From: Bartonella phoceensis
GTDB taxonomy: Bacteria > Pseudomonadota > Alphaproteobacteria > Rhizobiales > Rhizobiaceae
Reading direction: 5' to 3'
Length of the DNA: 42,638 nucleotides
NCBI RefSeq assembly: GCF_902825145.1
Contig: NZ_CADEAD010000005.1
Location: 45,588 to 88,225, forward strand
Translations under genes and position numbers: made by a program
Notes under the pieces: model-generated
What the model was told of the DNA's origin: nothing
Databases searched by the model: none
What the model saw: only the letters and a program-made list of their open reading frames with translations
Shown: positions 26,808 to 36,980 of the stretch, piece by piece
Numbering within the stretch: the stretch's first letter is position 1
Layout: every line of letters begins with the position of its first letter

Positions 26808-27887
26808 TTAAAATCTGGGAGATAAAGGTGTATTTTTATCACTCACATGTAAAACTTTAAATAATTTACCCATTTGGTCCGGATCAGCTAATCGTTCGAT
26901 ATCTTGGCGGATTCTGTTTTGTATTGTAGCACTTTTGCCTATTCCAAGCTGTCTTGCACGTTCCAGAAGACCCATTTTAAGAAGAAATTCTCCTTGTTTG
27001 AGAATTTCAGCAAAACAGCCTTGTTCAAGGGCTATTTTTTTTAAAAAGAAAAAATCAACATGGGACGTTAAATCATGTTCACCGGGAGCTTCAAAAATAT
27101 CACGGAATCTGTGTTTTGATAGTGCTTGCAGTGTATCGCCGAATGCAAGTTCAGAGGCACCATAATCAATGAGCAAAGCAGAACCTTTTACTTGTACTAA
27201 GCGGTTACTGATATGTTGCATGAATTGATGCCGTGAGGGCGCATATTCAAAAATTGCTCCATCAGGGATTTTAGAATCATGGAGTTGTAAGCAAGAAGAA
27301 GAAATTCTACGTGAGTCAGCAATAAATGTAAACTCCCCATTTTGATCGGTAGTAATGCGGCGTTCTCTCCATTCTCCTTTAATTTTGATGTATTGGTTGA
27401 TGGGGAGTGTATCGAAAAATTCATTGGCTATTAGGAAGAGTGGTTTTATGGGGGTTTGATCAAAACTTTCAATGTTATGGATTTGTTTTTTATAAGAGGA
27501 AAGACGTTTTTTTTGTTCTTCTCTAAGTTTTTCACTTATTTCAATGAGAAAAATTTCAGCGGCATTAAATGCTGTCGTGGATAACTTTTGAATGGTACGC
27601 AAAATATCATCCATCAAAGTTCCACGGCCAGGACCTATTTCAACAAGAATAAAAGGATGAGGGCATCCATGAGCTTTCCAGCTTGTGAGAACCCAAATGC
27701 CAATCATCTCTCCAAATAATTGGCTTATTTCAGGCGCTGTTATGAAATCACCAGCACGCCCAAAGGGTATTTGTGTTTTATAATAGCCAAACTGGGGATC
27801 TGTGAGTGCCAATGTCATATATTGGCTGACAGTAATTGGTCCATTAAGCGCGATAATTTCTTTAATTTTTTCCTTGAGGCGAGCCAT
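26808..27887 (-). CDS. SAM-dependent methyltransferase, MidA/NDUFAF7 family (DUF185)
   Basis: A 359-residue class I methyltransferase of COG1565. The mitochondrial relative NDUFAF7 symmetrically dimethylates an arginine of complex I subunit NDUFS2; bacterial members may act similarly. The family start [17 protein letters not shown] (residues 20-35), [18 protein letters not shown], the SAM-binding [16 protein letters not shown] (about 83-98) and [15 protein letters not shown] are all present. The start lies 26 bases inside the end of lgt, so the two genes are translationally coupled. Gene context with lgt, pgeF and the divergent ubiK fits a core-metabolism role; the substrate here is inferred. 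Confidence 0.9.
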   Translation of the reverse strand: MARLKEKIKEIIALNGPITVSQYMTLALTDPQFGYYKTQIPFGRAGDFITAPEISQLFGEMIGIWVLTSWKAHGCPHPFILVEIGPGRGTLMDDILRTIQKLSTTAFNAAEIFLIEISEKLREEQKKRLSSYKKQIHNIESFDQTPIKPLFLIANEFFDTLPINQYIKIKGEWRERRITTDQNGEFTFIADSRRISSSCLQLHDSKIPDGAIFEYAPSRHQFMQHISNRLVQVKGSALLIDYGASELAFGDTLQALSKHRFRDIFEAPGEHDLTSHVDFFFLKKIALEQGCFAEILKQGEFLLKMGLLERARQLGIGKSATIQNRIRQDIERLADPDQMGKLFKVLHVSDKNTPLSPRF

Positions 27888-28740
27888 TTTCTGTAGATTT
27901 ATGTTTGAAAGCTTGGAGAAGGAGATAAAATCCTAAAAGGAACATAGGAAAGGATAAAGCCATACCGTAGGTAAATCCAGTAGAATGAAAAAGGGTAGAA
28001 AACCATTCTGGATCTTCTTGAGGGGCACGGTAAACTTCTGAAATACTGCGTGCTATTGCATAGCCTATAATGAATGTTCCTGACACGGCACCAGGGCGTT
28101 TTAATGCTTTGAAAGCAAAAATAACAACGAATAGGACGATGAAAAGAAGGAATCCTTCCATGAACGCTTCATAAAGTTGGCTTGGATGGCGGGGTAAATA
28201 GTAGGGATCTAAGGGAAAGCAAACAGCCCAAGGATGTGTGGTAATATTACCCCATAGTTCTTGGTTAATGAAATTGCATATCCTTACAATGCCAATACCA
28301 ATAGGAGCTCCGGCAGCAATTATATCAAACATTGCACGTATGTTGATATTGTTTTTACGAGAAAACCAGATCATTACTATGATGATGGCAAAAAGCCCGC
28401 CATGAAAGGACATCCCCCCATCCCATACCGCGATGATAGCGCTTGGATGACTAAAATAATAAATGGGATTCCATATAAGCACTTGCCCTAAGCGGCCACC
28501 AACAACAACACTGATGGCAGCCCAGACAACAAAATCCCCTATCTTTTCTTTATCCATAGGTGGGTGATTTGCATACCATAGAGTTTGCTTTTTTAATAAT
28601 TTTTGCGCATACCACCAGGCGAAAAGAATGCCCACTACGTAACCAAGCCCATACCAATGGAGAGATATGGGGCCTAAACGGACAATTACGGGATCGAGAA
28701 AAGATGGAAAGGCAATGGTTGGGCAAAAAAAATTATTCAT
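27862..28740 (-). CDS. lgt: Prolipoprotein diacylglyceryl transferase
   Basis: The first enzyme of bacterial lipoprotein maturation: it transfers diacylglyceryl from phosphatidylglycerol to the lipobox cysteine. The 292-residue integral membrane protein has seven predicted helices. Key stretches are [13 protein letters not shown] near residue 25, [12 protein letters not shown] near 80, [17 protein letters not shown] (catalytic histidine) near 107, the Lgt signature with the essential arginine at [18 protein letters not shown] near 147, and [13 protein letters not shown] near 184. The ribosome binding site is weak. It is divergent from ubiK by 277 bases. The lipoprotein-like L,D-transpeptidase in this window would be a substrate. 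Confidence 0.97.
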   Translation of the reverse strand: MNNFFCPTIAFPSFLDPVIVRLGPISLHWYGLGYVVGILFAWWYAQKLLKKQTLWYANHPPMDKEKIGDFVVWAAISVVVGGRLGQVLIWNPIYYFSHPSAIIAVWDGGMSFHGGLFAIIIVMIWFSRKNNINIRAMFDIIAAGAPIGIGIVRICNFINQELWGNITTHPWAVCFPLDPYYLPRHPSQLYEAFMEGFLLFIVLFVVIFAFKALKRPGAVSGTFIIGYAIARSISEVYRAPQEDPEWFSTLFHSTGFTYGMALSFPMFLLGFYLLLQAFKHKSTENGSPQGKN

Positions 28741-29017
28741 GAGTTAAGTGTTTACATTAGATAAAGTTACCTGATTATCAGGAATGACAGATGAATACAC
28801 AATGGTCAAGCCAGAAGAGTAGTACGTTTCACTGGATTCTCGTGCTGAAAATTTATAATGGTAAAAAGAGTATGAAAAGGCTTAAAATAAAATCTGCATG
28901 GTAAAACCTATACGGTAAGATAAAATCTATAGGATCAAAGGAACAAATACAGTATCTAAATGTTATGAAAATACGCTATAGTGCGTGCATCAATAATTAA
29001 ACTCAAGGAAAAACATT

Positions 29018-29275
29018 ATGCGTAATGGATCAAACCGTATTCTTGATGAATTGGCAAAACTAGCTACAGATGCTGCTGATGTTGTACAAGGTATACGACG
29101 AGAAGCTGGGACTGCTTTTCGTTTGCAGGCTGAAAAAATAGTTAATAAACTTGATCTTGTTTCACGTGAAGAATTTGAAACATTTAAGGAGATGGTGTTG
29201 AAAACCCATGCTGATTATGATGATTTAAAAAGGCGCCTTGATGATTTGGAAAAAACGCAATCACCAAAAAAATAA
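29018..29275 (+). CDS. ubiK: Ubiquinone biosynthesis accessory factor UbiK (BMFP family)
   Basis: An 85-residue protein of COG2960 (DUF526). In gammaproteobacteria UbiK binds UbiJ and lipids and aids aerobic ubiquinone synthesis. The N-terminal amphipathic helix (RILDELAKLATDAADVVQG) and the C-terminal coiled coil (SREEFETFKEMVLKTHADYDDLKRRLDDLE) are clear. AAGG sits 10 bases before the ATG. A TATAGT hexamer at about 28978 could be its -10 element. Proximity to lgt/midA is conserved in relatives. Confidence 0.88.
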   Translation: MRNGSNRILDELAKLATDAADVVQGIRREAGTAFRLQAEKIVNKLDLVSREEFETFKEMVLKTHADYDDLKRRLDDLEKTQSPKK

Positions 29276-29647
29276 AATAGTTTCTATAAAATTGAGAGAT
29301 TTAGAAAAATATCCCCAATTTTTCAATGTGATGTTTGAAATTAAAAAATGCTTAATTTTGAGTCTGTTAGAGCATATTCTCCATTTATTTTTTGTAAAAA
29401 AACATGTTTTTTGAATCAGGGGGGCTAGTACTGTGAAATTGTATCAATACACTGAAAAAGCTTGATGATTCGTTTTATTATTATCGAGCTACCGCGGACG
29501 GCATTATTGGGCTCCGGGGATGTGTGTGCTGTCGATGTTTTAACGTGTATTTGTTTGGTGTAAAGGCTTTGATTGTAGCAAAATGTTGTTACAGTTTAGG
29601 TGTTTTACGTTCTGGTGACAATGTGTTTAATATGATTGAGGGTTACG
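29276..29647. other. Intergenic region between ubiK and the YbjN-family gene
   Basis: 372 bases. A short GC-richer patch near 29485-29530 stands out from the AT-rich background, but I find no gene or RNA in it. Confidence 0.45.
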
Positions 29648-30148
29648 ATGAGGTTTGCATTTTGCGCCATGGAAAGAGAAGAGCATCCTGTTGACTTTAT
29701 CGAACAGATTGCTTGTCAATATGATTGGTCGTTTGAACGGGATGCACAAGATGAAATTCGTGTTTGTGTGGAGGGAAAACGAGCAAATTATCGCCTTGCC
29801 TTTTCATGGATGGAAGAACATGAAGCGCTTCATTTAGCTTGTGCGTTTGATCTTTCTATTGAAAATGTTCGAATGGCGGAAATGCATCGCTTATTGTTGG
29901 CAATTAATGAAAAATTATTACTGGGACATTTTGATTATTGGCAAGGAAATCACTCGGTTATTTATCGGCAAGGGCTTCTTCTGGCTGGTGGGGTACATCC
30001 ATCTCATGTACAGGTTGAAACATTGTTGATACATGCACTTAAAGTCTGTGAAAGTTATTACGTTGCATTTCAAATGGTTGCTTGGTATGGAGAAAATGCT
30101 TGCAAGGCACTGCAATATACCTTGTTTGAAACTGTAGGGAACGCTTAA
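29648..30148 (+). CDS. YbjN domain-containing protein
   Basis: About 166 residues matching the alphaproteobacterial YbjN family: EHPVDFIEQIACQYDWSFER, FSWMEEHEALHLACAFDLSI, NEKLLLGHFDYW and LLLAGGVHPSHVQVETLL occur in order. The fold resembles type III secretion chaperones; in E. coli YbjN affects motility and stress responses, but no reaction is known. The ATG at 29648 has GAGGG five bases upstream; an in-frame TTG at 29636 is less likely. In many Rhizobiales this gene is followed by proC; here the next gene is on the other strand and proC is absent from the window. Confidence 0.9.
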   Translation: MRFAFCAMEREEHPVDFIEQIACQYDWSFERDAQDEIRVCVEGKRANYRLAFSWMEEHEALHLACAFDLSIENVRMAEMHRLLLAINEKLLLGHFDYWQGNHSVIYRQGLLLAGGVHPSHVQVETLLIHALKVCESYYVAFQMVAWYGENACKALQYTLFETVGNA

Positions 30149-30203
30149 ATCATCACGTTTATTTTATGATTTTTTTTCTTATAGACGATTGGTCAAATAT
30201 TTT

Positions 30204-31559
30204 TCACAGGGGGATATCAATAATAGCACGCAAGCCTCCTAGAGGGCTGTCATCTAATCGAATGTTACCTCCATGACTACGCGCTATATCTTGAGCAATA
30301 GAAAGTCCAAGTCCTGTTCCACTTGCATCTTGATTTCGTGCTTTATCGAGCCTAAAGAACGGCTTAAAGACTTCTGTACGCATATTTTTATGAATTCCTG
30401 GCCCATCATCGTCAATCGTTATGATGAAGGATTCTTGTTGGGATATGGCTGTTAGTTTGACAGTATTGGCATAACAAAATGCATTTGACACAAGATTACT
30501 GACAAGACGGGTGAAAGCCTGCGGGCGTGCTTGTATCTTTGTAGGACCTTCAATGATGTAGGAAAATTGACGTTTGTGAAGATGCGCTTCGGCGGAGAAT
30601 TTTTGCATAAGAACATTTAGATCAAAGACTTGAACAGTTTCACTTCCTTCACCACGCGCAAAAGCAAGATAGTCTTCTAACATATTTTGCATATCACTCA
30701 CATCTTGTTCAAGCGGTTTAATATCAAAGTCAGTATTTGCTAAAGCTAGCTGAAGTTTAAAACGTGTAAGAATGGTTCTTAAATCATGGCTTACACCTGA
30801 GAGAATCATGGTACGTTGCTCGATTTGGCGTTCAATACGTTCACGCATGCGTAAAAAAGCAATGCCAGCACGACGGACTTCATCAGCTCCTTGTGGTTGG
30901 AATCCTTCTGGTAAAGGACGACCGCGCCCAAAGCTTTCTGCTGCTTCGGCCAATTGTTGTATGGGTTTGATTTGATTGCGCAAAAAGTAAATTGCTATCA
31001 GCAATAAAACAAGAGCTGTTCCTACCATCCAGCTTAGAAAAATAGCTGTATTAGAAGCATAGGCTTGGCTACGCAGTGCGAAGACGCGCAAGATATTATG
31101 ACCAAGGTGGATGCGGATCTCAACAAGATCAGAATCGCCCACTGTATCAATCCAGAAGGGGCGATTAATTTGACGGGTAATTTCTTCACTAAGAAAGTAA
31201 TCAAGAATTGCAAAAAATGGTTTAGGTCCTGGAGGAGGAAGAGGGGCTGGGGGCAGAATGGCAATGTTTAATCCCATACGTTGTTGTGCAATACGCTTGA
31301 TATCTTCATAGTTATCTTGTTGTGGATATGTTTCAATGGTATCGATAATAGCTGAAATATCATGGACAACAGCGGTTGAAAGACGCTCAGTCACCATTTG
31401 CCAGTGGCGTTCCATAAAGGTGTAAGCTATCACTGTTTGCAGGAGCACCATAGGAGCAATAATGATGATCAAAGAGCGAGCATAAAGCCGTTTAGGCATC
31501 TTCTTTGTCAACCATAGAACAAATTTTCTTGAGGACTTGATCATGGTATGTTTATTCAA
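30204..31559 (-). CDS. Two-component sensor histidine kinase, EnvZ-like
   Basis: A 451-residue inner-membrane kinase. Membrane helices at about 25-47 and 175-197 flank a periplasmic domain of about 125 residues that contains a proline-rich stretch (LPPAPLPPPGP). A HAMP domain follows (about 197-250), then the phosphoacceptor His258 in SGVSHDLRTILTRFKLQL, and the ATPase boxes: N-box SNLVSNAFCYA, G1 DDDGPGIHKN, F/G2 FFRLDKARNQDASGTGLGLSIAQDIA. It overlaps the end of the response regulator gene by 8 bases, so the pair is co-translated. The domain plan matches EnvZ/PetS-type osmotic or membrane sensors; the stimulus is unknown. Confidence 0.93.
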   Translation of the reverse strand: MNKHTMIKSSRKFVLWLTKKMPKRLYARSLIIIIAPMVLLQTVIAYTFMERHWQMVTERLSTAVVHDISAIIDTIETYPQQDNYEDIKRIAQQRMGLNIAILPPAPLPPPGPKPFFAILDYFLSEEITRQINRPFWIDTVGDSDLVEIRIHLGHNILRVFALRSQAYASNTAIFLSWMVGTALVLLLIAIYFLRNQIKPIQQLAEAAESFGRGRPLPEGFQPQGADEVRRAGIAFLRMRERIERQIEQRTMILSGVSHDLRTILTRFKLQLALANTDFDIKPLEQDVSDMQNMLEDYLAFARGEGSETVQVFDLNVLMQKFSAEAHLHKRQFSYIIEGPTKIQARPQAFTRLVSNLVSNAFCYANTVKLTAISQQESFIITIDDDGPGIHKNMRTEVFKPFFRLDKARNQDASGTGLGLSIAQDIARSHGGNIRLDDSPLGGLRAIIDIPL

Positions 31560-32256
31560 TGGAAAGTTTATAACCTATTCCTCGCACAGTTTGAAGCCAT
31601 GTAGGGAGGGCTGGATTTTGTTCGATCTTGCGACGAAGGCGATTGATCTGTACATCAATGGTACGTTCACCGATACTTTGATCATCCATTGCAAATTTAT
31701 GACGTGGAATTATGTCGCCTGCATTTTCAGCAAACATAACCATCATCTTTTGTTCTTTATCGGTCAATTTAACAATTTCTCTCCCTTTTTTGAGTTCGCG
31801 CCGTGCGATAGAAAATATATATGGTCCAAAAACGATTTGTTCTATTTTAGGTTGGTTTAGTGGGAAACCACGTCGTAAAATAGCGTTGATACGAAGGAGA
31901 AGTTCACGAGGGTCAAACGGCTTAGCAAGATAGTCATCAGCGCCTGCTTCTAGACCATGGATGCGATTATCTGTTTCTGACAAAGCCGTGAGCATAAGAA
32001 TGGGGACGTTCTTTGTTTGACGAAGCGAGGTGGTGAGATCAAGACCGTTTTCTCCAGGCATCATGATATCAACTATAAGAAGATCAAAATCTAAGCTTGC
32101 CAGCTGTCGTCTTGCTTCATCAGCATTTGCTGAAACTGAAACACGAAATCCATTTTTAACGAGAAATTGAAAGAGAAGATTACGTATACGGGTATCATCA
32201 TCAATTACAAGAAGGTGAGGGGCATCGTCACACAAAACTTGAATGTGATCAGTCAT
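31552..32256 (-). CDS. OmpR-family two-component response regulator
   Basis: A 234-residue regulator. The receiver domain has the acidic pocket VIDDD (18-21), phosphoacceptor Asp63 in LLIVDIMMPGENG and the conserved Lys in DDYLAKPFDPREL. The C-terminal winged helix (about 140-232) ends RTIDVQINRLRRKIEQNPALPTWL...RGIGYKL, the OmpR/PhoB DNA-binding signature. It precedes the histidine kinase in the same operon. It is PetR/OmpR-like, but naming it after either would be guesswork. Targets may include envelope genes, which I cannot verify here. Confidence 0.95.
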   Translation of the reverse strand: MTDHIQVLCDDAPHLLVIDDDTRIRNLLFQFLVKNGFRVSVSANADEARRQLASLDFDLLIVDIMMPGENGLDLTTSLRQTKNVPILMLTALSETDNRIHGLEAGADDYLAKPFDPRELLLRINAILRRGFPLNQPKIEQIVFGPYIFSIARRELKKGREIVKLTDKEQKMMVMFAENAGDIIPRHKFAMDDQSIGERTIDVQINRLRRKIEQNPALPTWLQTVRGIGYKLSIE

Positions 32257-32405
32257 TCTTCAAAACCTTGATAAAAATTTAGTTTCTATAAAATTTAGTT
32301 TACATAAGTTATATAAAGCTGTCGAGCAGGCTATTTGATTCTATACAGAAGAAGGAAATGCCTTCTAAATAAATTTTGGAAAATTCTACCTTTGAAAAAG
32401 ATATC

Positions 32406-33056
32406 ATGAGCAATTTTAGTGCACATATTATTCCAGTTACACCTTTTCAACAAAATTGCACTTTGCTTTTTGATAATGAACAAAAAGTGGGAGTTTTAGT
32501 TGATCCTGGTGGTGATTGGTTTCGTATTCAAGAAGTGATCCAAAAGATGGGTGTCATCATTGAAGCTATTTGGATAACACATGGTCATTTTGATCATGTG
32601 GGGGCGGCAATGCAAGCTAAAGAAGCCCTTAATATTAAAATTATTGGTTCACATTATGGTGATAAACCTGTGATGGATGCTGCTTTTGAGAGCGCAAAAA
32701 GCTACGGTATTACTGATGCACGTGTTTGTGTGCCTGATCAATGGTTAGAAGATGGCGATAGCGTTCATTTTGCTGGACATGTATTCGATATTTTTCATAC
32801 ACCAGGACATTCCCCTGGTCACGTTATTTATTTCAATGAAAAACAACGTTTTGCCTTATTAGGTGACGTACTTTTTCGTGGTTCTATTGGACGTACCGAT
32901 TTTCCTTTCTGTTCTCACGAGCAATTGATGCAATCACTTCGAGAAAAAGTTTTACCTTTAGGCGACGATGTTCGTTTCATTTGTGGGCATGGTCCAGGAA
33001 GTCAATTAGGTTATGAGCGCCAATGGAATCCCTTTCTTCAAGAACTTAATATATAA
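32406..33056 (+). CDS. Metallo-beta-lactamase-fold hydrolase (glyoxalase II-like)
   Basis: A 216-residue zinc hydrolase with the HxHxDH signature in WITHGHFDHVGAA, further ligands in HTPGHSPGHVIYF, LLGDVLFRGSIGRTDF and the C-terminal FICGHGPGS. It belongs to the short glyoxalase II-like branch (YcbL type), which often acts on glutathione thioesters; the actual substrate is not evident. A TTG at 32376 would extend the protein by ten residues; the ATG at 32406 fits the family N-terminus (SAHIIPVTPFQQNCTLLF). It is divergent from the two-component operon and ends in a perfect terminator hairpin. Confidence 0.9.
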   Translation: MSNFSAHIIPVTPFQQNCTLLFDNEQKVGVLVDPGGDWFRIQEVIQKMGVIIEAIWITHGHFDHVGAAMQAKEALNIKIIGSHYGDKPVMDAAFESAKSYGITDARVCVPDQWLEDGDSVHFAGHVFDIFHTPGHSPGHVIYFNEKQRFALLGDVLFRGSIGRTDFPFCSHEQLMQSLREKVLPLGDDVRFICGHGPGSQLGYERQWNPFLQELNI

Positions 33057-33087
33057 CCGAAAAAACACTCAAGAGTGTTTTTTCGGT
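33056..33087. terminator. Bidirectional intrinsic terminator
   Basis: A perfect 15-bp inverted repeat, ACCGAAAAAACACTC/GAGTGTTTTTTCGGT, with a 2-nt centre, lies between the convergent hydrolase and BA14K genes. The A6 and T6 runs inside the arms give a T-tract on both strands, so it should serve both genes. It begins at the last base of the hydrolase stop codon. Confidence 0.85.
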
Positions 33088-33119
33088 CAGCTAAAGCCTC
33101 TTTATAGAGTCTACAAAAG

Positions 33120-33842
33120 TTAATTTAATGGAGCATAACAAAAGTGCTCTAAACCGTCATAGCCACGGAAAGTACCTGTTTTGGGATTGAACGAACGGTA
33201 TTTTTTCTTGCAGTATTGAAGCCAGCTATGAGTCCATGGTTGCTGGAGTGGTTGATATGTTGCTGCTGGCTGAACTTCGTATATAACTTGTTCTTGTGGA
33301 ACTGGTTGATATAGGATTTGCGGAACTTGTTGATACACTACTTGGCTTTGTGGCACGCTTTGATAAACGATTTGTGGCTGTTCTGGTTTCTTTAAAACAT
33401 TGCCAAGAATTGCACCTGCGGCAAGACCTATGATGCCTGCTGTTACAGCGTCTCCTGAGTTATCGCGCGTCACAGGATGATTATGTATATGATGATGTGT
33501 CGTCTTTTTACGTTCGACATAATGGTATGTGTTGCGTTCAACATGATGACGATTATATTCTCGCCTTTTATGGTCAACACGATGATGAGGCTGAGTATGA
33601 GAAGATTGATGTCTTTCAAAAGTAGAATGGCTTTTGGAACTATAAGAAGGGAAATGGGAATCCATTCCTTTCCTCATATCCTCTATTTGCTTATTCATAT
33701 TTTTTCTCATATCATTTATTTGCTTCTCAATATGATGTTCACTATGCATCCATTTCGTATCCGCAAGTGCTGTACTTAGCGGGATAAGAACGGTTGTCAT
33801 TGATACCACCGATAATACCGCTAATTTAGTAGATTTTCTCAT
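33120..33842 (-). CDS. BA14K-family secreted protein with His-rich and VPQ-repeat regions
   Basis: A 240-residue exported protein. A signal peptide covers about residues 1-27 (cleavage near ALA-DT). A Met/Lys-rich segment (MRKNMNKQIEDMRKGM) is followed by a histidine-rich stretch (about 70-125: SHTQPHHRVDHKRREYNRHH, TTHHHIHNHP). A glycine-rich hydrophobic segment (AVTAGIIGLAAGAILGNVL) could insert in a membrane. After it come imperfect repeats of VVYQ-VPQ (about 155-205). The C-terminus, WLQYCKKKYRSFNPKTGTFRGYDGLEHFC, is the BA14K domain known from an immunoreactive Brucella protein. AGGAG precedes the ATG at 33842; a longer reading to 33905 is unlikely. Metal or heme binding by the His-rich part is my inference. 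Confidence 0.88.
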   Translation of the reverse strand: MRKSTKLAVLSVVSMTTVLIPLSTALADTKWMHSEHHIEKQINDMRKNMNKQIEDMRKGMDSHFPSYSSKSHSTFERHQSSHTQPHHRVDHKRREYNRHHVERNTYHYVERKKTTHHHIHNHPVTRDNSGDAVTAGIIGLAAGAILGNVLKKPEQPQIVYQSVPQSQVVYQQVPQILYQPVPQEQVIYEVQPAATYQPLQQPWTHSWLQYCKKKYRSFNPKTGTFRGYDGLEHFCYAPLN

Positions 33843-34382
33843 AGCGACACTCCTTAACTTCAATTTATATTTTTTCACATTGTACACATGATAAACTGAA
33901 TACAATCTGAACGATTTTTGACTTTATTTTGACAAAACGAATAAAAAGCTATTTGGTTGAGTATAAATTACAAATTATAGAATCATAACAAATGGTTCTT
34001 TTCAAAAATGCACTTTTTAGATTAATTTATAAATGTAGTTTCTATCGTCAATAATCTTTACCATGATGAACAAATTCAATAGAAAATAATGTTCTTAGCG
34101 TTTGCTTATTCAATTTTTACTGATTTAGAGTTCAAAAATATTTTTGGTTATTTTGATGATCTCTAGTATTTTATAAATATTCAAATGGAGCGAATGGCTT
34201 AAAAAGATGATATGAAGCGCATTTCCTTATATCACTTCTTTTTTTATGTTGCCTTTTAGCTTAGTGAGGGCACTGTGGGCGTTTAGGCAGTTCATTGTAT
34301 GGCATGATATTGTTTTACGGGTTATCTTCTCAAGATTTTAGGGGAGGGTACAATTAATTTTGAACGGTTTAAGGTTTTTAAA
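33843..34382. other. Intergenic region between the BA14K gene and uvrB
   Basis: 540 AT-rich bases upstream of the BA14K gene and downstream of uvrB. I see no gene, RNA or clear terminator; the BA14K promoter should lie close to 33850-33930. Confidence 0.45.
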
Positions 34383-36749
34383 TCATTGATTTGACGAAAT
34401 TTTTCTTGATTTTCGTGTTATCTTATTAGGAGTGTTTTTGTGGGTTCTGCTTTTATTTCTTCGATCCATCAAAGTGTTGGTATCTATGGCTGGATCTATT
34501 TGATTAAAATATGGCGTGGCGAAAAAATTTGATTGTATCATGGGTTCAAAGGTAGACTGTTCACTATGCTGTTTTAAAGGATCGTCTGTGATTGCAAGCT
34601 CTATTGTTTTTAACTTTTTGATTTCATCACGAAGTCGTGCTGCTTCTTCAAAGTTAAGATCAGCCGCTGCTTCGCGCATTGATTTTTCGAGATGTTGAAT
34701 ATGAATTGCTAAATTATTGCCAACCATCTTGCTTTGCGTGATGAAATCAGAAATTTTGGCAGGGGTACGTTGATTTGCTTCCCCTGAATTGAGAATATCG
34801 CTGATATTTTTTTTGATACTGGTCGGTATGATATGATGTTTTTCATTGTAGGCTATCTGTTTTTGTCGACGTCTTTGTGTTTCTTGTAAGGCCCGTTCTA
34901 TAGAGCCAGTTATTGTATCGGCATAAAGAATAACGCGGCCATCTACATTGCGTGCAGCGCGTCCGATTGTTTGGATCAACGAGGTTTCGGAGCGTAAAAA
35001 ACCCTCTTTGTCGGCATCTAGAATGGCAACAAAACCGCACTCTGGAATATCCAAGCCTTCTCGCAGCAGATTAATGCCGATGAGGACGTCAAAGGTTCCA
35101 AGCCTGAGATCGCGAAGAATTTCAATACGCTCTAATGTGTCAATGTCAGAATGCATGTAGCGTACTCGAATACCTTGTTCATGGAGATATTCTGTTAAAT
35201 CTTCGGCCATACGTTTGGTTAGGACAGTTACTAATGTACGGTAGCCTTTTTGAATTGTTTTACGAATTTCATTCATAACATCATCAACTTGGCTGAAAGC
35301 TGGGCGCACTTCTGTTTGTGGATCAACAAGCCCTGTTGGGCGAATAATTTGTTCAGCAAAAATACCGTGAGCTTGTTCTATTTCCCAGCGTCCAGGTGTT
35401 GCAGAGACAGCAATCGTTTGTGGACGCATAGCATCCCACTCTTCAAAGCGCAAGGGACGATTGTCCATACAGGAGGGGAGACGAAATCCATATTCTGCTA
35501 AAGTTGCTTTTCTTCTAAAGTCACCTCGGTACATGCCACCAATTTGGGGAATGGTGACATGGCTTTCGTCAATAAAAACAAGAGCATTGTTTGGAATATA
35601 TTCAAATAAAGTTGGAGGTGGTTCACCGGGTTTGCGTCCTGTCAAATAGCGTGAATAATTTTCGATTCCAGCGCATGAGCCGGTTGTTTCCAACATTTCC
35701 AAATCAAAAATTGTACGCTGTTCTAAACGTTGTGCCTCTAAAAGTCGTCCGGCTTGATTCAATTCATCGAGGCGTTGAATCAATTCTATTTTAATGGCTT
35801 TCATTGCTTGATTTAAAGTTGGACGTGGTATTACATAGTGTGAATTGGCATAAATTTTAATAGATTGAAGATCTCCTGTTTTTTGTCCTGTGAGAGGATC
35901 AAATTCAGTAATTGTTTCCACTTCATCACCGAAGAGTGAAATACGCCAAGCACGGTCTTCAAGATGGGCAGGAAAAATTTCAATTGTATCTCCTCGGACC
36001 CGAAAAGAACCACGAATGAAATGAATGTCTTGTCGGTAATACTGTTGAGAAACTAAATCAGCTAGGAATTTTCGTTGATTGAGCTTGTCCCCTTTCTGTA
36101 TTTGTAAAGTCATGGCAGTATAGGTTTCTACCGAGCCAATCCCGTAGATACAGGATACAGATGCAACAATAATGACGTCATCACGTTCAAGTACAGCGCG
36201 TGTTGCAGCGTGGCGCATACGGTCGATTTGTTCATTAGTAGAGGATTCTTTTTCAATGTAAGTGTCAGAGCGTGCAACATAGGCCTCTGGCTGATAATAG
36301 TCATAATAAGAAACAAAATATTCGACGGCATTATGGGGGAAAAAACTTTTAAATTCTCCGTAAAGTTGGGCAGCTAGAGTTTTATTAGGGGCTAAAATGA
36401 GAGCAGGACGCTGTGTTTTTTCGATGATTTTTGCCATTGTATAGGTTTTGCCTGATCCGGTAACACCCAAAAGCACTTGCGTACGCTCACCTTTTTCAAT
36501 TCCCTCAACCAAAGTTTTAATTGCTTGAGGTTGATCTCCCGCAGCTTCAAAAGATGTTTCAAGATGAAAGGGAATACCACCTTCAGATTTTTCAGGATAT
36601 GCAGGGCGATGAGGTGTCCATAGTGCGCCATTCTTAAAAAGAGGATTACCCGAGGCAATCAGGGTAGAAAGAGCTTCCACTGTTGCTGTAACACCATTTT
36701 TCATTGTTGCATTCTTTGATAGAAAAGTGCTCATAATTTTAAAGGACAT
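34383..36749 (-). CDS. uvrB: Excinuclease ABC subunit B
   Basis: The damage-verification helicase of nucleotide excision repair, handed lesions by UvrA and recruiting UvrC. Motifs in order: Walker [15 protein letters not shown], the beta-hairpin region [20 protein letters not shown], Walker B-like [26 protein letters not shown], helicase motifs V/VI ([36 protein letters not shown]), and the UVR domain near residue 690 ([20 protein letters not shown]) that binds UvrC. At about 788 residues it is longer than the common 670-700; the excess is an N-terminal tail of about 55 residues and a basic C-terminal tail, as is usual in Rhizobiales. The start is uncertain: TTG 36776, ATG 36749 and ATG 36734 are in frame and none has a good ribosome binding site. 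Confidence 0.95.
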   Translation of the reverse strand: MSFKIMSTFLSKNATMKNGVTATVEALSTLIASGNPLFKNGALWTPHRPAYPEKSEGGIPFHLETSFEAAGDQPQAIKTLVEGIEKGERTQVLLGVTGSGKTYTMAKIIEKTQRPALILAPNKTLAAQLYGEFKSFFPHNAVEYFVSYYDYYQPEAYVARSDTYIEKESSTNEQIDRMRHAATRAVLERDDVIIVASVSCIYGIGSVETYTAMTLQIQKGDKLNQRKFLADLVSQQYYRQDIHFIRGSFRVRGDTIEIFPAHLEDRAWRISLFGDEVETITEFDPLTGQKTGDLQSIKIYANSHYVIPRPTLNQAMKAIKIELIQRLDELNQAGRLLEAQRLEQRTIFDLEMLETTGSCAGIENYSRYLTGRKPGEPPPTLFEYIPNNALVFIDESHVTIPQIGGMYRGDFRRKATLAEYGFRLPSCMDNRPLRFEEWDAMRPQTIAVSATPGRWEIEQAHGIFAEQIIRPTGLVDPQTEVRPAFSQVDDVMNEIRKTIQKGYRTLVTVLTKRMAEDLTEYLHEQGIRVRYMHSDIDTLERIEILRDLRLGTFDVLIGINLLREGLDIPECGFVAILDADKEGFLRSETSLIQTIGRAARNVDGRVILYADTITGSIERALQETQRRRQKQIAYNEKHHIIPTSIKKNISDILNSGEANQRTPAKISDFITQSKMVGNNLAIHIQHLEKSMREAAADLNFEEAARLRDEIKKLKTIELAITDDPLKQHSEQSTFEPMIQSNFFATPYFNQIDPAIDTNTLMDRRNKSRTHKNTPNKITRKSRKISSNQ

Positions 36750-36980
36750 ACCACGTTTATAAATTAACTGCGACAACAGCCAAGTTGTTCCTTAGCAGTT
36801 GTGTTCCGATTATCTGAATATTTCATAGAATCTTGATTCAGTTTTGAATATGAAATGTGCTCTTGCAGGAGTTTCTTTGGATATTTTATATGCAGCGACA
36901 TTTGCAGTGATCCGTGTACTCTCGTTTATACTATGATGATGGTTCAATAGGGAATTGATTAATAATGGTTATCATAGCTG

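Noticed and set aside
28860..28945. Imperfect short repeats (AAAATCT, GGTAA-type units) upstream of ubiK
   Set aside because: Units vary in length and sequence; they are not convincing as a repeat array above AT-rich background.
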